From the NCBI GenBank assembly GCA_963556495.2, contig OY747721.1, positions 7,383,649 to 7,447,648 on the forward strand: a stretch of DNA of 64,000 bases. Direction: 5' to 3'. This DNA comes from Valencia hispanica (taxonomy: Eukaryota; Chordata; Actinopteri; Cyprinodontiformes; Valenciidae). A model generated the notes under the pieces. That model was not told where the DNA came from and did no database searches. It saw only the letters and a program-made list of their open reading frames with translations. The translations under genes and the position numbers were made by a program. This document shows, one piece after another, positions 35,369 to 47,784 of this stretch (position 1 is its first letter; each line of letters begins with the position of its first letter).

Positions 35369-35481
35369 GCAGGATATACCATATATAGACATCGCAGACC
35401 TACCTATGCTGCAGGAAGCCCGCCCTCCCTCTCGCTCCTCTCCCCCTCATATTCAGTCGATCTCCGCCATTACTGAATTCT

Positions 35482-35746
35482 AGTGATGGGAATTCCAGCT
35501 CTTTTTGGAGAGCCAGTTCGTTTGGCTTGGCTCACCATAAAGAGCCGGCTCTTTCGGCTCCTCAGATTTTCTGTTGCTTAAAGTGTATTTATTACCAAAA
35601 TTAATGCAAAACAATGTCTACCAAATGTACCAAAACAAGCGGGGGGTGAAAAAATAAAAGAACGGCTCCCAGTGACGAGCCGGCTCCCATCTTTCACTTC
35701 AAAGAGTTAGCTCTTAGAGTCGGTTCGTTCGTGACCGACACATCAC
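35482..35746. mobile_element. hAT-like miniature element ('agtgatggg' ends)
   Basis: Opens agtgatgggaattccagctc and closes gaccgacacatcac. Internal inverted blocks are gagccggctctttcggctc and gacgagccggctc. About 265 bp, no ORF. The hAT assignment is from the terminal and internal motif style. Confidence 0.6.
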
Positions 35747-35799
35747 CGATTCGAAGTACGAACTCCACCGTGAAAGATGCAGAAAGTTTCTTCACGCAA

Positions 35800-36360
35800 T
35801 GACGCATGAAGAAGATATATTCGTGTCAGCCTTTTATTTTAATCAGCTGAATCAGCTAAAACCATTTCTGCCAGAAACGTAGTGCACACGTGAGTTGCTC
35901 TGTTGTTGACTGCCAGAATCAACATGGAAATATTTGTTCTATTTTTTACGCCGGAATCCTTTACGAATTTGGGACAATATCAGGCGAAGTTGGCATCGAA
36001 GCTCCGTTTGGGAAAAGGGGCCATTCCAACAATCCGAGTCTTGGCTGCAATTGAAACGGTAAGGCTGTGTTTTTATTGCTCTGCTGCGTGTAACAAACAG
36101 CAGCTAACTGCTAATGTGGCTATTCTATGCTAGCGGGAGTAGTAGATATGGGTTAGATATGCTGAATTGTTACCTGCGGTGTCAACCCCCCTCCTTCCTG
36201 CCACCAATCAACGCGCCCCTCATTTGCATTATTACAATGACCGTCCACACAGCCAAAGTATCGCATCAGATCTCGCGAGACAATAATGCCTTCAGAAATA
36301 AGGGTCATAGGAGCTCTGTGTTGATTTTTTTCACTTTTATTCAACTTTTCTTTTTTAGAA
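35800..36360 (+). pseudogene. Degraded THAP-like coding remnant, possibly transposon-derived
   Basis: One frame reads CSVVDCQNQH (two cysteines spaced as in a THAP zinc finger) and the adjacent frame continues FYFLRRNPLRIWDNIRRSW, in the style of a THAP aromatic-Pro-Arg-Trp region. The frame change means it is broken. A GT donor follows at about 36059 (gaaacg|gtaagg). THAP domains occur in host genes and in P/Kolobok-type transposons; this is more likely the latter. Low certainty. Confidence 0.3.
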
Positions 36361-36429
36361 GGGCCTGAAAGACTATAATAGAGCGTGGGTATCCAAGATA
36401 ATACTAGGTTATGACTCCTTTAACATTCG

Positions 36430-36900
36430 TCTTGTAGGTCTGGAACCAAGATGCTGCCCTGGTTCTGGTTTATTTGGGCTCATTGTCTTGTTGAAACACA
36501 TATTTCAAAGGTTTTTCTTCGTGCTTTACGTCACTTTAACTGAGTGAGGCTTTTAGACTCAGAAACCTCAATCTTTCTTTCATCATTTGACAAAATGTGC
36601 CATTTCACTTGAGCAGTCAAGATAGTCTTTGGCTAATTGAAACCTCTTCATTTTTTTATAATGGGACTTCCTTGTCTAGTTCTCACAGTACTTGCAGGTG
36701 ATAGACTTATTGATCACTTTGAGCCAACCAGTCTTTGCCACAGATAGAAAACCTTTAACTGATTGGACTAATGAACCGAAGGATTAATTGGAAAGCATGT
36801 ACAATTGAATTGAAATGACTTTTCGTGTAAAGGGCCTTGAGATGACGTGTTGTGAATTGGCCCTACATAAATAAAGTGAATTGAATTGAGTTGAATCCAT
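36430..36900. repeat. Repeat mosaic ending in a LINE-like tail
   Basis: The right end, ccttgagatgacgtgttgtg followed by aattggccctacataaataa, is an older relative of the tail at 45340-45375 (ccttgagatatgtgttgtga). The left part carries dispersed-repeat words. No ORF. Confidence 0.45.
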
Positions 36901-37162
36901 TCATACTACTTATTTGTTTTTCAGCTCTTTCAACTAAGGTGCTCATTCTCAGGAGCACGATAAAAACTAAACATCCATCCATCTATCATCCGTTATCTTC
37001 CAAATCTGAGGGTAGGAACCTAAAGCAACCAATAGAGCAAATGTTTTCTTTGCTGAGTTAGTGTTAAATGTGGAGGTGTCCTAAGTTGTTCCTCACCAGA
37101 AAAGACATTATTTGTAAATTATATTTTACAGAAAAACTTAAAAAGGTCTTTTCTTCACATGT

Positions 37163-38580
37163 AATGGGAGAGCAGGCTAAGTTGAGCCATTTTTTAGTTA
37201 TGGTGTATTCTAGGCAAGGGAAAATGATACACAAGTAAAAACCAATATGTCTACATTTATTTCAGGAACTTTCCCGTCACTGGAAATGCTAGGAATGCAT
37301 AGATGACATAAGGGGGGAAAAAAGTGATCTTGTGGGTCAACTTGCCCCAGCTTAGGGGTAAATTGAGCCAAGCCAGGGAGTAAAACTGAGCCACCTGGGA
37401 GTAAGTTGACCAATTTACTTTTACCAGTTTAAACCTGACTGTCATTTTGAATTATCCTAAAGGAAACTTTAAACTATATATAATAAGTCAAGTTCCAAGT
37501 GTACAGTTGAAAAATCTTTTAATAAAAAAGCAGGATACGATTTAACATTATCAACAGAGTTTAACAATTGTAACAAACTCACAAAAAAGATACTGTGGTT
37601 TTTCTTTATCTACTCCACATTCCACCTCTCAAGGTTGCAGGGAAATATGAATTGCTGCTCTTTCCATGAACTTCCTCCAGCCTTTGAGGTTGAGGCAACT
37701 TCGCTACCACTTCACTAAAAGGTGCATTTCCACTATCGGAACTTCAGGGTACTTTTACCGGATCTTCATCTGACGAGGTAAATCAGCCGCCCCGGTCTTC
37801 TCAGCGGGCGCGTCTCCATACAAAATTGCCCCTTTAAGGAATTTGCTAAGACGTCAGCATATGGCGATCGCTTCAGCAGTTAGTGATGTCACTGATCAGT
37901 GCCAAAAGACGCCCACAGCAGCAGAGAAATCTGCTGATGTCATTTCCTTCTGAGATGGAACCAATCAACATGACTTAACCACAAGTCCCGCCCAGAGACT
38001 CTACCAGGCCATTTCTGAGTACATACCCCAAGACGGATACTGTGTTGGTTCCTGAAATGGCCCAGAAATGGCCATATGGGGGAGGCCCGGTAAAATAGTT
38101 ATGTAATATGACAATAAAATACACTTTTTTGATATTTTATACATAATATAACTTGTGCTTCAAGGTGAGGTAAGTTGAACAACTGGCTCATTTTAACCAA
38201 CAGCTACCACACTGGAAAAAATGACCAAGCTTAGCAATTCAAGCCAATCTTTAGCTAAATGGTTCACATGGTTTAATATGCTAGTAAATCATCAACCTGT
38301 ATGGTATTACTTTTTAGACTTGGATATAGTTTTCACGTAACACGCCAAAATAACTCAAATGTAAAAAAAAAATAAAAATTATTTGATAAGCAAAAACATT
38401 TTTTTTAAATAAAGCATACCACACTACCACAAGTTTCTCTCAGTCACAGGGACAGCAAAATGGAGGGTGCTTGTAGAATTTATGGTCACATTACAGCAAA
38501 TATGTCGATATATATTTGCTGTAATGTGACCATTGCCTTGATACAGGGGTGGGTCAACTTACCCCACTCTCCCCTGCTGT
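37163..38580. mobile_element. ~1.4-kb DNA element with 25-bp inverted ends and subterminal repeats
   Basis: Left end gggagagcaggctaagttga (then gcca); the right end, reverse-complemented, reads gggagagtggggtaagttga (then ccca). Further taaattgagcc / gtaagttgacc words occur inside both ends (37335-37415 and 38165-38200). A second repeat (about 37720-38100: tgcatttccactatcggaac to gggcccggtaaaata-like sequence) appears nested inside. Superfamily unknown, no transposase. Confidence 0.65.
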
Positions 38581-38939
38581 TTGCTTTTATTACCTTTCTG
38601 TTGTTGGTTGTTTGTTTTTTTTGCCTGGTTACGATTTACATTAAACTCTCATGCATGACATTTGCAATACTTTTATTTTGAAGTTTTTTCAGCTCAGTTT
38701 GAACTTGAAGCTGTTGAAAGAAGATTTTGAAACTGTGTGCTGCAAGACAAACCGCATGATTGCGTAACACCGTTACACGAAGCCAAACATGAATTTATTC
38801 CTACTACTAATAATAATAATAATGAATTTTGCCTTAAATTAAGCCCGGATTTTAATTTAAAAAAAAGGGAAGGGGCCATTTTAAACCTATATGATATTAT
38901 TAATTATGTATATATTCGCAAATTGAACGCTGTATTTGT

Positions 38940-39070
38940 TGGAGTGTGTTGACGTGGAGCTGCCCTCACCTTTCATACCAGGAAGCAGCCGCCTGACACA
39001 CATGCAAACACACAAACACACAAACACACACACATCCAGGGGAAGAAACTGCAACACGCTCCTCGGAAAG
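38940..39070 (+). promoter_or_regulatory. Probable non-coding first exon / promoter of the PHETA-like gene
   Basis: GC-richer block ending in a strong donor (ctcggaaag|gtgagt, boundary 39070), 398 bases upstream of the acceptor of the start-codon exon (gttgcag at 39468). Contains a CA-rich stretch at 39000-39035. The start is inferred. Confidence 0.5.
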
Positions 39071-39472
39071 GTGAGTAACCGACGCTCATGAGGTTGGGAG
39101 ACGTTTTCTCGCTTCCTAGTTTCTTGTAATGTTTCGTCTCTTCCGAACAGAAACTGATTCTGAGCCACTTTTTGTTATTAATCGACCCTGTCGCTTTATA
39201 TAAAACAGCTGGGTACGCATTAATGGCGGAGGGACTCAGGCAGGAGCACCACTAAATAAATAAAATTATTTATTGTTGTGAAAAACCAACTTTACTCATT
39301 TAAAATAATAATAAAAAAAACAGGATGTTGGAGGGTTTTCTGGTGTGAAACACGGAAAACAGCCAGTTTGTAACGGGCAACATTATCATAATCAGTTCTC
39401 ACATGCAGTTAGACGCGGAAGTGGTTAAACTGGATGTTTTGCTTATTACATCTTTTTATGTGTTGCAGATTC

Positions 39473-39503
39473 ATGTTTTGAACACCCTGCAATGTTGAAA
39501 TGA
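39473..39503 (+). promoter_or_regulatory. Two minimal upstream ORFs abutting the PHETA-like start codon
   Basis: In the start-codon exon (from 39469) the leader contains ATG-TTT-TGA at 39473-39481 and ATG-TTG-AAA-TGA at 39492-39503. The TGA of the second shares bases with the main ATG (39500-39502) in an ATGA overlap. This predicts low or reinitiation-dependent translation. Seen directly; the effect is inferred. Confidence 0.55.
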
Positions 39504-42500
39504 AGATTGATGAAAAAGTTGTCAGCTACTTTGAATCTAGCAACTCACCTGTGGACAAAGAGGGATACCTGTCCAAAAAGGTAAACACCAACTTTTAAAT
39601 TTTTTCAAAATAAAACGCATCTTAGTTATGTTTTGTGTATGTATATGACACAGCGCAAAACATCAGTGTCTTAAAATCTTGTTGGTTCAGTAAATCACCA
39701 GAGGGGGGTCCAAGTCATTGTTTTGTAAAACAAACAAGAACAAAAAAACAAGTGAAACTGGAGTTTTCCCTCTTCTGTAGTGAACCAAGATAAGACATGC
39801 AAGTCCCAAGTAAACGGCAAAGTAAAAACATGCAAGTTATGAGTTAAGTCCCAACTCCTGCTTGAAAATTCCCAAGTTAAATCAAAAGACAAGACGTTCA
39901 AGTCAAGTCCGAGTTGATTCCACATTTATATTGAGTTGAAACATGCGAGTTCCAATTTGAGTCCAATGTCAAGAAGTCAAATTCACACATTTAGATATGA
40001 AAGTCCAAAGTCAAATCCTACAAGTCTGGAGTGAAGTCCCAATACAACACTTATAAGTCCCAAGTTGAGTCAGAAGCAGTCAAAACATGAAGGTATTAAG
40101 CCATCGCCTGATTCAAGGTTTGCAAGTCCCAAGTCGAGACCTGCTAGTCCCAAGTCGAGCCCAATGTCAAGACATGAAAGTCCAAAGTTATGTCCAATGT
40201 CAAGGGGTGAATGTCCCAAGTCGGGTCCAATGTCAAGATGGGGAAGTCCTGAATCTATTCCAAAGTTAGCAATTCCAATTCTCAAGACTGGCAAATTAGA
40301 ATTCAAGACGTACAAGTTGAACCCAAACTCAAATTCTGAACTCTAGAGTCGAGTCCTATTCAAATCTTGCAAGTCCCAAGTTGGGTCAAATGTCAAAACG
40401 TTGAAGTATCAAGTTAAGGCCCAATTCAAGGCCTGTAATTCCAGATTCATGAACGGCAAGTCCCAAATCAAGTTCAGAGTCAATAATGTGCAAGTCCAAA
40501 GTCAGTATGAGCAATTCTCGAGTCAAGCCAGGAACGTCTCAAATCCAGACATCCACTTTGATTTGATAGTCAAAAGCTACGACAGTAGAGACATGTTACA
40601 AGTCCTAAACGTTTTACTCTTAAACATGTATATCAGTGCTAGTTTCTAAATATCATTATTCGAACCATGAGACTTGCATGTCTCGACTTGACCCTTGATC
40701 CATAAATTATTAATACAATTTAACAGGTGATATCAAGAAAAGAACTTCAAAAACATTTGAAAAATACTTTGTTGGATTCCCAACAAAATGTATTCCAGTA
40801 CAAAAACACTTGAAATGTACTGGATGACTTGTACATGTATATATTTTTTTCTTCTACAATGTACCTTACCGATCTATTTTTAAAACTAGTCATTTTAAAT
40901 GAAAATGTAATTGTAGAAAACAATAGATGATTTCCAGAATATTGCTCTAGCGTTACGCAGCTACTTTACAGAAGGGAGAATGACAGCTTTATTAATGTTT
41001 TTACATTACAAATATTTTTTTTAGATTATATTTGTAGATTACAGAAGATCACTCGGAAATTGAATTTAAGCATTTCTACATAAAATGTGTTTCACAAATG
41101 GAAAAATTTGTTGTTTTTTCTATTATTATTATTATTATTATTTTTTTGCATTTGAATAACATTTATGCATAAAAAAAATATCAATCTGTGCACTGTCCTT
41201 TAAACTAGCTAAATAATGTTGTCACTTTAGACCGGGTAACTATTTTTTAAATTACTTTTTAAAGATTTTTCTTTATTTCAAGCTAGTAAAAGGACTACAC
41301 AACCCTTTGATCCGTAGACTAACTTTTCAGCCTAAATGTTGATATACATTATTAGATCTAAAAAACATAAGACATCAAAATCATAGGTCAATAATATAAA
41401 AAAACATAATAATACTAATGGAAAAATATTGTCTTAGCATATGCCAGACTGAATGGATAGGTTTAACCGCTTCTTTAAAATACTTTACAATTTATTTTAA
41501 ACTTCAGAAGAAGTCAGCCTAGTTCATACAAAAACAGGAAGTACACAAGGTCGCCTGTTTTGGTCGAATACCTCTTCTGTATGACTGGTAAACGCTTCAG
41601 TGAGGCTTTGAATAGTCTGGTGAACAATTCATTACAGCAGCCTAAAGGTGAAGGAAAAAAGGTATGAATTAAAATAAATTCAAAAATAGTCGCCACTGCA
41701 GGTTTGACATTTTAAATATTTCTTTGTTGAAGGGGAAAGGACTGGGATATGGATTTTAGATGTGTACGCAGAGATTTGTTTGAATCAGAAATAACTTCTA
41801 AGTTACCAACCCTGGACTTCTTGGAGGCAAAGAAGCAGACTATTACATCCCTAATGCTTAGGTATATTTTAGGGGGGGACTGTAATCATTGCTTCTGTTA
41901 AACAAAAATTCATAAAATTATTTATCACCCAGAAAGTCCTTTATCAGAGTGAGGCAGTAAATCAAGGTGGAGACCTTATTCAATCTCTGTTGTTCAAAAG
42001 ACACATACAAGTAGGGAGGACTGTTTGGAATTAAAATACTGTTTGGAGTGCAATAATTGTTGGATAATATATTCCAAGCGATATTAACTTCCATTTTTCT
42101 TGCTAATGTAATATTCAGCCAGTTGGACAGAGTCAGAGGCAACAGATGCTCACACCGGATACGGATGACATTTCCCAAAATGCTTAAGGTCACAGAGTGA
42201 TGGAAAAAGAGGAAAGAGGAAAATGCACATATCTAGCAATTGATATTGTCAATGTAATTTTTACCAAAAGACTGAACAACACTTGCCAAGGGAAGTATAT
42301 TAAATGAAAATTACAATGAACTGAATAGGAAACCTCACAGATGAACAAAACCTTTACACATGAGTAGTCGTATAGCTTTTGCAGAGAAACTCCTGTCCTT
42401 TTAAATCAGATTAAAATCAGTTCACTAACTCGGCCTATTAAAATACTTTATTAATCCCAGAGGGAAATGAAATGTTGTAACGCAAATTATCCAAGTTTCT

Positions 42501-45500
42501 TCAAGAAGTTGTAGATGCTGATGGCTGTGAGGAGGAATGATCTCCAAATCTGAAGAGGCCTCTGACTAAAGACGCTCTGTTGTATCACACTCAGATGAAG
42601 AAGATGCACAGGGTTGTTCATAATGTTCTTCATTTAATGAAGCTTGTTAGCTTGCGATCGGATATTCCCTGATGATCGATGGAAGAGATGGTTTGAACTT
42701 CTACCTTCTCTCTCCTTTTTGCTCCCGCTTTGTATCCATGGCATCACCTTTTCAACTCACCTGAATTGTGGCTACAGTTGAGGTGTTATTTGAGCTTTTG
42801 TGATTTTTAATCACCAACTTCCAGTTGTAAGCCCCCCTTGCTGCTGTGATTATGCATCCCAACAAATGCCCTAAAGTAAAAAAAAAAGTAGCAGCAAAAA
42901 TCTTTCCCGCTGCACAGCATCCAAAACCCCGAGAGAATAATTGTCCAGAAAGAAGTAATGTTTCTCCCAGAAACTGAGGAGTAAAGTATTCAAAAAGTAA
43001 AAATCATAAAGAAAGTAACAGAGCCACTCAAACATGATGCCACTTTGAGCTGCATAAATCTGGTTTGTGTAATTTGCCTGGAAACTAATAGAGCAAACGT
43101 CAGCGGATCAAAGAAATATATCAGTAACTCTGTTTTTAAATCTTCCTTCTGTTTTATGTAAGATATGGAGTATTTTTCTCAGCTCATGCCAAAAGTAATC
43201 AGTTTGATGACCTGATTTTAACCTCATTCCACACCTCTGGTAATTACAAAGCAATGCAAAACTTTGCCCCAAAAAATGAAGAAAGTGCAATATATCCTGT
43301 TTGCCAACTACAGATGTCCTCAAAGTAATTGTGTAACAAGTTTGGTAAGTGAGAAATGTGTAAACTGTTCCGTAAAACCGCACACTGTATCACAGGGTGA
43401 GATAAAGACTTCCTATCAGAAGCGCTGGTTCGTGCTGAAGGGAAACCTCCTGTTCTACAAGGACCGACCGGGGGACAAGGACGTGATTGGAGTCATTGTT
43501 CTGGAGGGCTGCACCGTCCAGCTGTGTGAGTCGGAGGAGCAGTTCGCCTTCTCCCTAGTGTGGAGCGAACCGGGGTTGAGGACGTACAAGTTCGCGGCGG
43601 AGGACCAGGCGAGCCAGGAAAGCTGGATCAAGGCTCTGCTATCAGCCAGTCACAGCTACCTGGCTCTGCTGGTGATGGACATGGAGAAGCAGTACAGAGG
43701 TGAGGGACGATGGGGAGTCTGGAAGAGACAGCGACCTTTGTTCTGAAAGTCACTGGGTCACTGTTTACAGCCTCTATATCTGATACCATGGACGCTGTGG
43801 TACAGAATATACCGAGCTTATATCTTAGTTTTTGATGTCAGATCATGAAGGTCTGGTTTCATATTTTAACAACAATAAACCTGCCTTTGGATGTTTATTT
43901 TGTAGCATTTTCTACCTTTTGGTAGCCCAGAAATGAGTAATGAACCACCACTAAAAAATCTAGAGGGCAAATTTATTTTCAAACAGGTAAAATATTATTC
44001 ATGTTTCAGCCATTAGGTTTTAAATAATCTTTTCTCTTAAAATAAAACCTGCAACAGATTTAAAAGGTGAAAAAAGTTTAACCTATGTCCTTACTGTGGA
44101 CATGGGTTGTTTTTAACGGCTTTAGTAGTGCTCAGTTTATACAGGCTCTAATCTATGCATGCATCACTACAAATAATTCTGGGGGGGGGGCAACCTTATT
44201 TTATAGTCATCAACAAGCTTCTGGCCTGATATTTGACAACTCAAATATAATTATAATCTATTTATACCGGTTTCTAAAGAGCGGTTTCAAGAGAGACACA
44301 CTTTGTTGCAAATGTTTGAATTAATGCATCAAACTCTGCAGATTGAATTTTTAGAAACAAGACAAGTTTTTGCAACACGTTTAGCACAATGTTCCTAACA
44401 GCATTTTATAATGCTAAAAACAGGTTCAGGTCTTGGAGGTGTGTGGGGGGGGGGGGGGGGGTGACCATCCCAAAATGGGTTTCATGTCTGTTTGGGATCA
44501 ATTTCCCAAGCGATTTTCAAAATCACAATGGACTGAGAGGGCGCTGAGCAACAAAGGAAAGCTCTTCTCCAAAGTCCACACCTTCAAACTTGACTGAATT
44601 AGCAGCTGCTCACACAGACAAGCCAAATATATTCTAGGGAAATGTTTCATGGTCAGATCAGGCAAAGTTTGAGCTGTCTGGCTACACTGACGAGAGGCAT
44701 TTTTGAGGGAGCCAACATCTGTCGAGCATAGAGGTGGCAGCATCATGCTGTGGAGCTGTTTTAGTACACTGGTGCTAAGGCGTTGTATAAAGGGGGTGGA
44801 ATAACAAAGGATAGAGGATTACCTCCAAAATCTTTCATTTACTTCAAATCTACAGCTATATTGTTGTAACCATTGGGTCACACAAGAGGAAATTTGTCCC
44901 AAACATGCACCAAAAACATTGAAATGTTGGAATTTGCCTCAACCTTTCAAGGACCAAGTTTAAATTATGTCTACAGACTCTGACAAACAAAAACAAAAAA
45001 ACGACTCGGTTCATAGCAACCAAATATTGCTTTGTGGGCATGAATACATACATTTTTTTTTACACTGTGCCAGGTTATGGTTCTGCTGGAAGTTTCTTCT
45101 TGTTAAAGGGGAATTTTCCTTCCCATTGTCACTACATACTCGTCCAGGAGGAGTGAATGCTGCAAGTCAATGACTCTTAGCAATCTGCGAGGTTTCCTTG
45201 GACAGAAAACTTTTTCTTGACCACTTTGAATAACACAATGGTCTTGATGCATTGTTTGATTACTACTTCAATTCGGAAGGTTTGTATCTAACTTGGAATA
45301 TGTCAACATGATTTAAATGAATTTTTGTCGAGCGCCTTGAGATATGTGTTGTGAATTGGTCTTTATATAAATAAAAATTCATTAAATTAATTTCTGGTTA
45401 ACATGGAGGCAGCAGACTGTGGCATTCTTTCCCATGATGATATAGTAGCTCTTGACTTTGTTTCTACAAATATCCTTCAATATCAGGGGGGCCCCAACTC

Positions 45501-46462
45501 CTCTTCTCAGACAAATGAATGCTGATGAGGGAATTAAGGTGTCTTGAGTATAGCAGCTCTCCAGGACTAGAGATCAGCACCCCTATAGTTTACTCCAAAC
45601 GCAATGGTCTTTCCACTGTCTTTCATGTTTTAGATGTGCCTCTGCTCCAGCACAGTTGATTCAAATGATTGCATTACCTGCTGCATGCTGGAAACTGCTG
45701 CAAAAGCCTATTAAACACCCGTTCACCTAGGTCAGCTGTTTGAGAGCAGGAAAACACCTAAAACATGCAAGACACCATGGCCCTGAGGACCAGGATTGAG
45801 AAGCTCTGTGCTAACATTTATTAATATAATACAATTAGTACAATTTAGAGGTTGTCAAATTGTTAAATTCTTTTTTTTTTTTAGTAGCTGCAATGTAAAT
45901 AACGTGCCTCGTTAGCCAGTGTTGTTACAGTGGCTACAGATTTTAGAAGGGTGGTTTCAGCTGTCAATCTGACTTTAAAGGGCCAGCATTGTTTCAATTA
46001 TGGTCTTTCTTTGGCTCTTTCTTAGACGCATTGCCTGCACAACCAAGTGAAGCCCCCAGACCTTTCACGATGCCAAACTTCCACGCGGCGGGACCAAACT
46101 ATCCCACGACCTTTCCGAGCACACAGGCTTCCACCCGGTCTTCATCTCCAGGTCCCGCTGTGGGACCGGGAGCCTCTCTGAGCTCCAACCAAATGCTTCA
46201 ACCTTCAAACATTTCAGCGGCCAGAGGATTTTCTAAGAAATCGCCCAAACTGTGGCCCAAGAGAAACTCGAACATGGGGGCTGTCAGCACTCCTGCTCTG
46301 CCCGTGTTGGAGTACTCAGGTTTGTGTTTAGATCCAGAGGAAGATTTCCGTAAACTGCATGAAGACTTTGGGAAGGAAGTAAGGAAACTGATTTCTGATT
46401 GGTCCAAGAACAAAGGTGGTGGCAAACCAGTTCTGGAAGAAAGCCTGATAGATTTTGGATAA
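39500..46462 (+). CDS. PHETA/sesquipedalian-type PH-domain protein, three coding exons
   Basis: Likely an endosomal adaptor that binds the inositol 5-phosphatases OCRL/INPP5B and helps recycling to the Golgi and plasma membrane. Coding exons 39500-39580, 43396-43699, 46026-46462 give 273 residues (human PHETA1 249). It begins MKIDEKVVSYFESSNSPVDK, matching the family's MKLNER...SPVD start. The PH domain (about 20-125) has KRWFVLKGNLLFY and GVIVLEGCTVQL. The linker is Ser/Pro-rich. Near the C-terminus DFRKLHEDFGKEV (Phe236, His240) matches the F&H-type OCRL-binding motif. Splice sites are standard and phases agree. AATAAA at 46617-46622. The PH part is closest to PHETA1, but the paralogue is unsure, so no symbol is given. 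The last exon sits between two arms of an inverted repeat. Confidence 0.9.
39700..40680. repeat. Degenerate satellite-like array of 'caagtcccaagt' units (PHETA-like intron 1)
   Basis: Dozens of variants of aagtcccaagt, gagtcc, ccaatgtcaaga spaced roughly 15-40 bp apart. The repetition leaves open frames on both strands (for example an SPKS-rich one on plus and a DLGL-rich one on minus), which I read as by-products. Highly diverged and therefore old. Confidence 0.8.
40690..42410. other. Unassigned intronic sequence
   Basis: AT-rich, with no exon-like block or clear element ends apart from an ATT microsatellite at about 41122-41142. Confidence 0.4.
42420..42840. repeat. LINE-derived repeat fragment (PHETA-like intron 1)
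   Basis: Contains tactttattaatcccagagg and gtagatgctgatggctgtga, phrases typical of a common fish retroelement 3' region. No ORF. Family inferred. Confidence 0.4.
44445..44461. repeat. Poly-G tract of 17
   Basis: Uninterrupted run of G in intron 2 of the PHETA-like gene. Similar tracts occur at 61566-61581 (16 G) and 14303-14315 (13 C). Confidence 0.9.
44500..44830 (+). mobile_element. Tc1-like transposase fragment (PHETA-like intron 2)
   Basis: Plus-strand words ggtggcagcatcatgctgtg and a downstream KGGGITKDRG reading match a Tc1-type block. Broken frames, no ends. Confidence 0.55.
45061..45417 (+). repeat. Left arm of a near-identical 356-bp inverted repeat (retroelement tail)
   Basis: Runs from tacactgtgccaggttatgg through ccttgagatatgtgttgtga and ataaataaaaattcatta to the end word agcagac. 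The reverse complement lies at 47785-48140 with only a handful of differences. The internal phrases are those of a widespread fish LINE/SINE 3' tail. Confidence 0.9.
45620..45812. mobile_element. Short palindromic element, family A copy 3 (PHETA-like intron 2)
   Basis: Has gttttagatgtgcctctg, gattcaaatgattgcatta and aaaacacctaaaacatgcaa in family order. It lies inside the inverted-repeat loop. Confidence 0.6.
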
Positions 46463-46689
46463 AGAAACCAATTTTAGTTCCTCGTTTTTAATCATAATGT
46501 GAAAACATGTTTGCAACATTTCAAACCTTTAATGTCATTAGAAATTGGAAAAGCTATTTTTATTTTAATGTATTTTCTTATTAACAGCACACATGTTTTT
46601 CTGCCATAGATTGTTCAATAAATGATCTATGATCTCTTTACTTTGTTGGCCATTAGTGTGAAGTTATTTCTTGAAATATTGCCCAGAAA

Positions 46690-47784
46690 TCCTGTATTTA
46701 CACTTCTGGTCAAAGGTTTGCATTCAAAGACAATGCACATGGATGCCATTTTAATTTTAAATCAAGTTTGAATTCATGTGGATTCACTGTAACCCACACT
46801 GGCTCATAATTACACACGTACACTCAGAAATTTAGCTGGACCCACACTAAAATTCAAGATACTTTCTTTGGCAAGTTGTATAGAAACCACCCACTTTCTG
46901 TATCCAAGGTTGTAAATTAGATCTCAGTAAAGTTGACGTTTGGGTCATTTCAGAACCTGATTTTAGCCCGTTTTATCATTCTTATGCAAAGCTAGTTTTT
47001 ATGTGTTTGGGATCATTTTTGCTGAAACTTCAAGTTTTGCCCATGTTTCAACTGGTTAGATGTTAAACTGAGGTGAGGTTAAAGAAAGTGGAGGTATCCC
47101 TCCATCTTCATTATTGTTTTCAATTTGGGCAATGAAATATCCCCACAACATACCACCACTACCGTGTTTAACAGTTGGGACAGTGTTCTTTTCTTATTTA
47201 CAAGCCTCAATTTGACTCCTCAGCACACACTTGTACTTCTAGTTTTGGTGAAACAGCTCAACCTTTTTAATGTCTGACCATAAAACCTTTCTCCAGAAGG
47301 CATTTGGCTTGTCCATGTGGAAGGTATCAGTTTTGGAGTGCGTTTTTCTTGATCGGCACCATCTCAGTCTATGATTGGCTTGAGTCTGGTTTTTTTTTTT
47401 TTTGGAATATCATAACCCATTTCTATTCTTCTAAAACTAACAGTTTGGATCAAATGGTAGAAACTTTAGAAAACTGGGTGTTCAACAAGATAATAATTCT
47501 CAAAACACATCAAAACTGATGCTGGAATGGACAAATAAGCTTCATATGTAAAAGTAAAGTTCTGGAATCGCAGACTTCAACCCTTTTAAGAAAGGCATGG
47601 GCTGTAGTTTGATTAGAAGGGTGGCTGAATTATGCATGAAGCCTGCTGATTACTGCAAATCAGTTTGGAACTTTTTAAGGGTCAATTATTCAAGCACTAC
47701 AGGTGGATGCATATTTTTGATCCTGGATGTTTAATTCTGACCCTGTGTGGATTAGATAAAAACTACAACAAATCCAAGAAATTT
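46690..47784. repeat. Dispersed DNA-element-like repeat downstream of the PHETA-like gene
   Basis: Begins acttctggtcaaaggtttgc and includes phrases such as caacataccaccactaccgt and gtctgaccataaaacctttc that recur in fish repeats. No ORF longer than 71 codons; ends not fixed. Confidence 0.4.

Noticed and set aside
40065..40346. 93-codon Ser/Pro/Lys repeat protein (and its antisense Asp/Leu/Gly partner)
   Set aside because: Both frames arise from a degenerate DNA repeat; there is no splice, start or poly(A) support.
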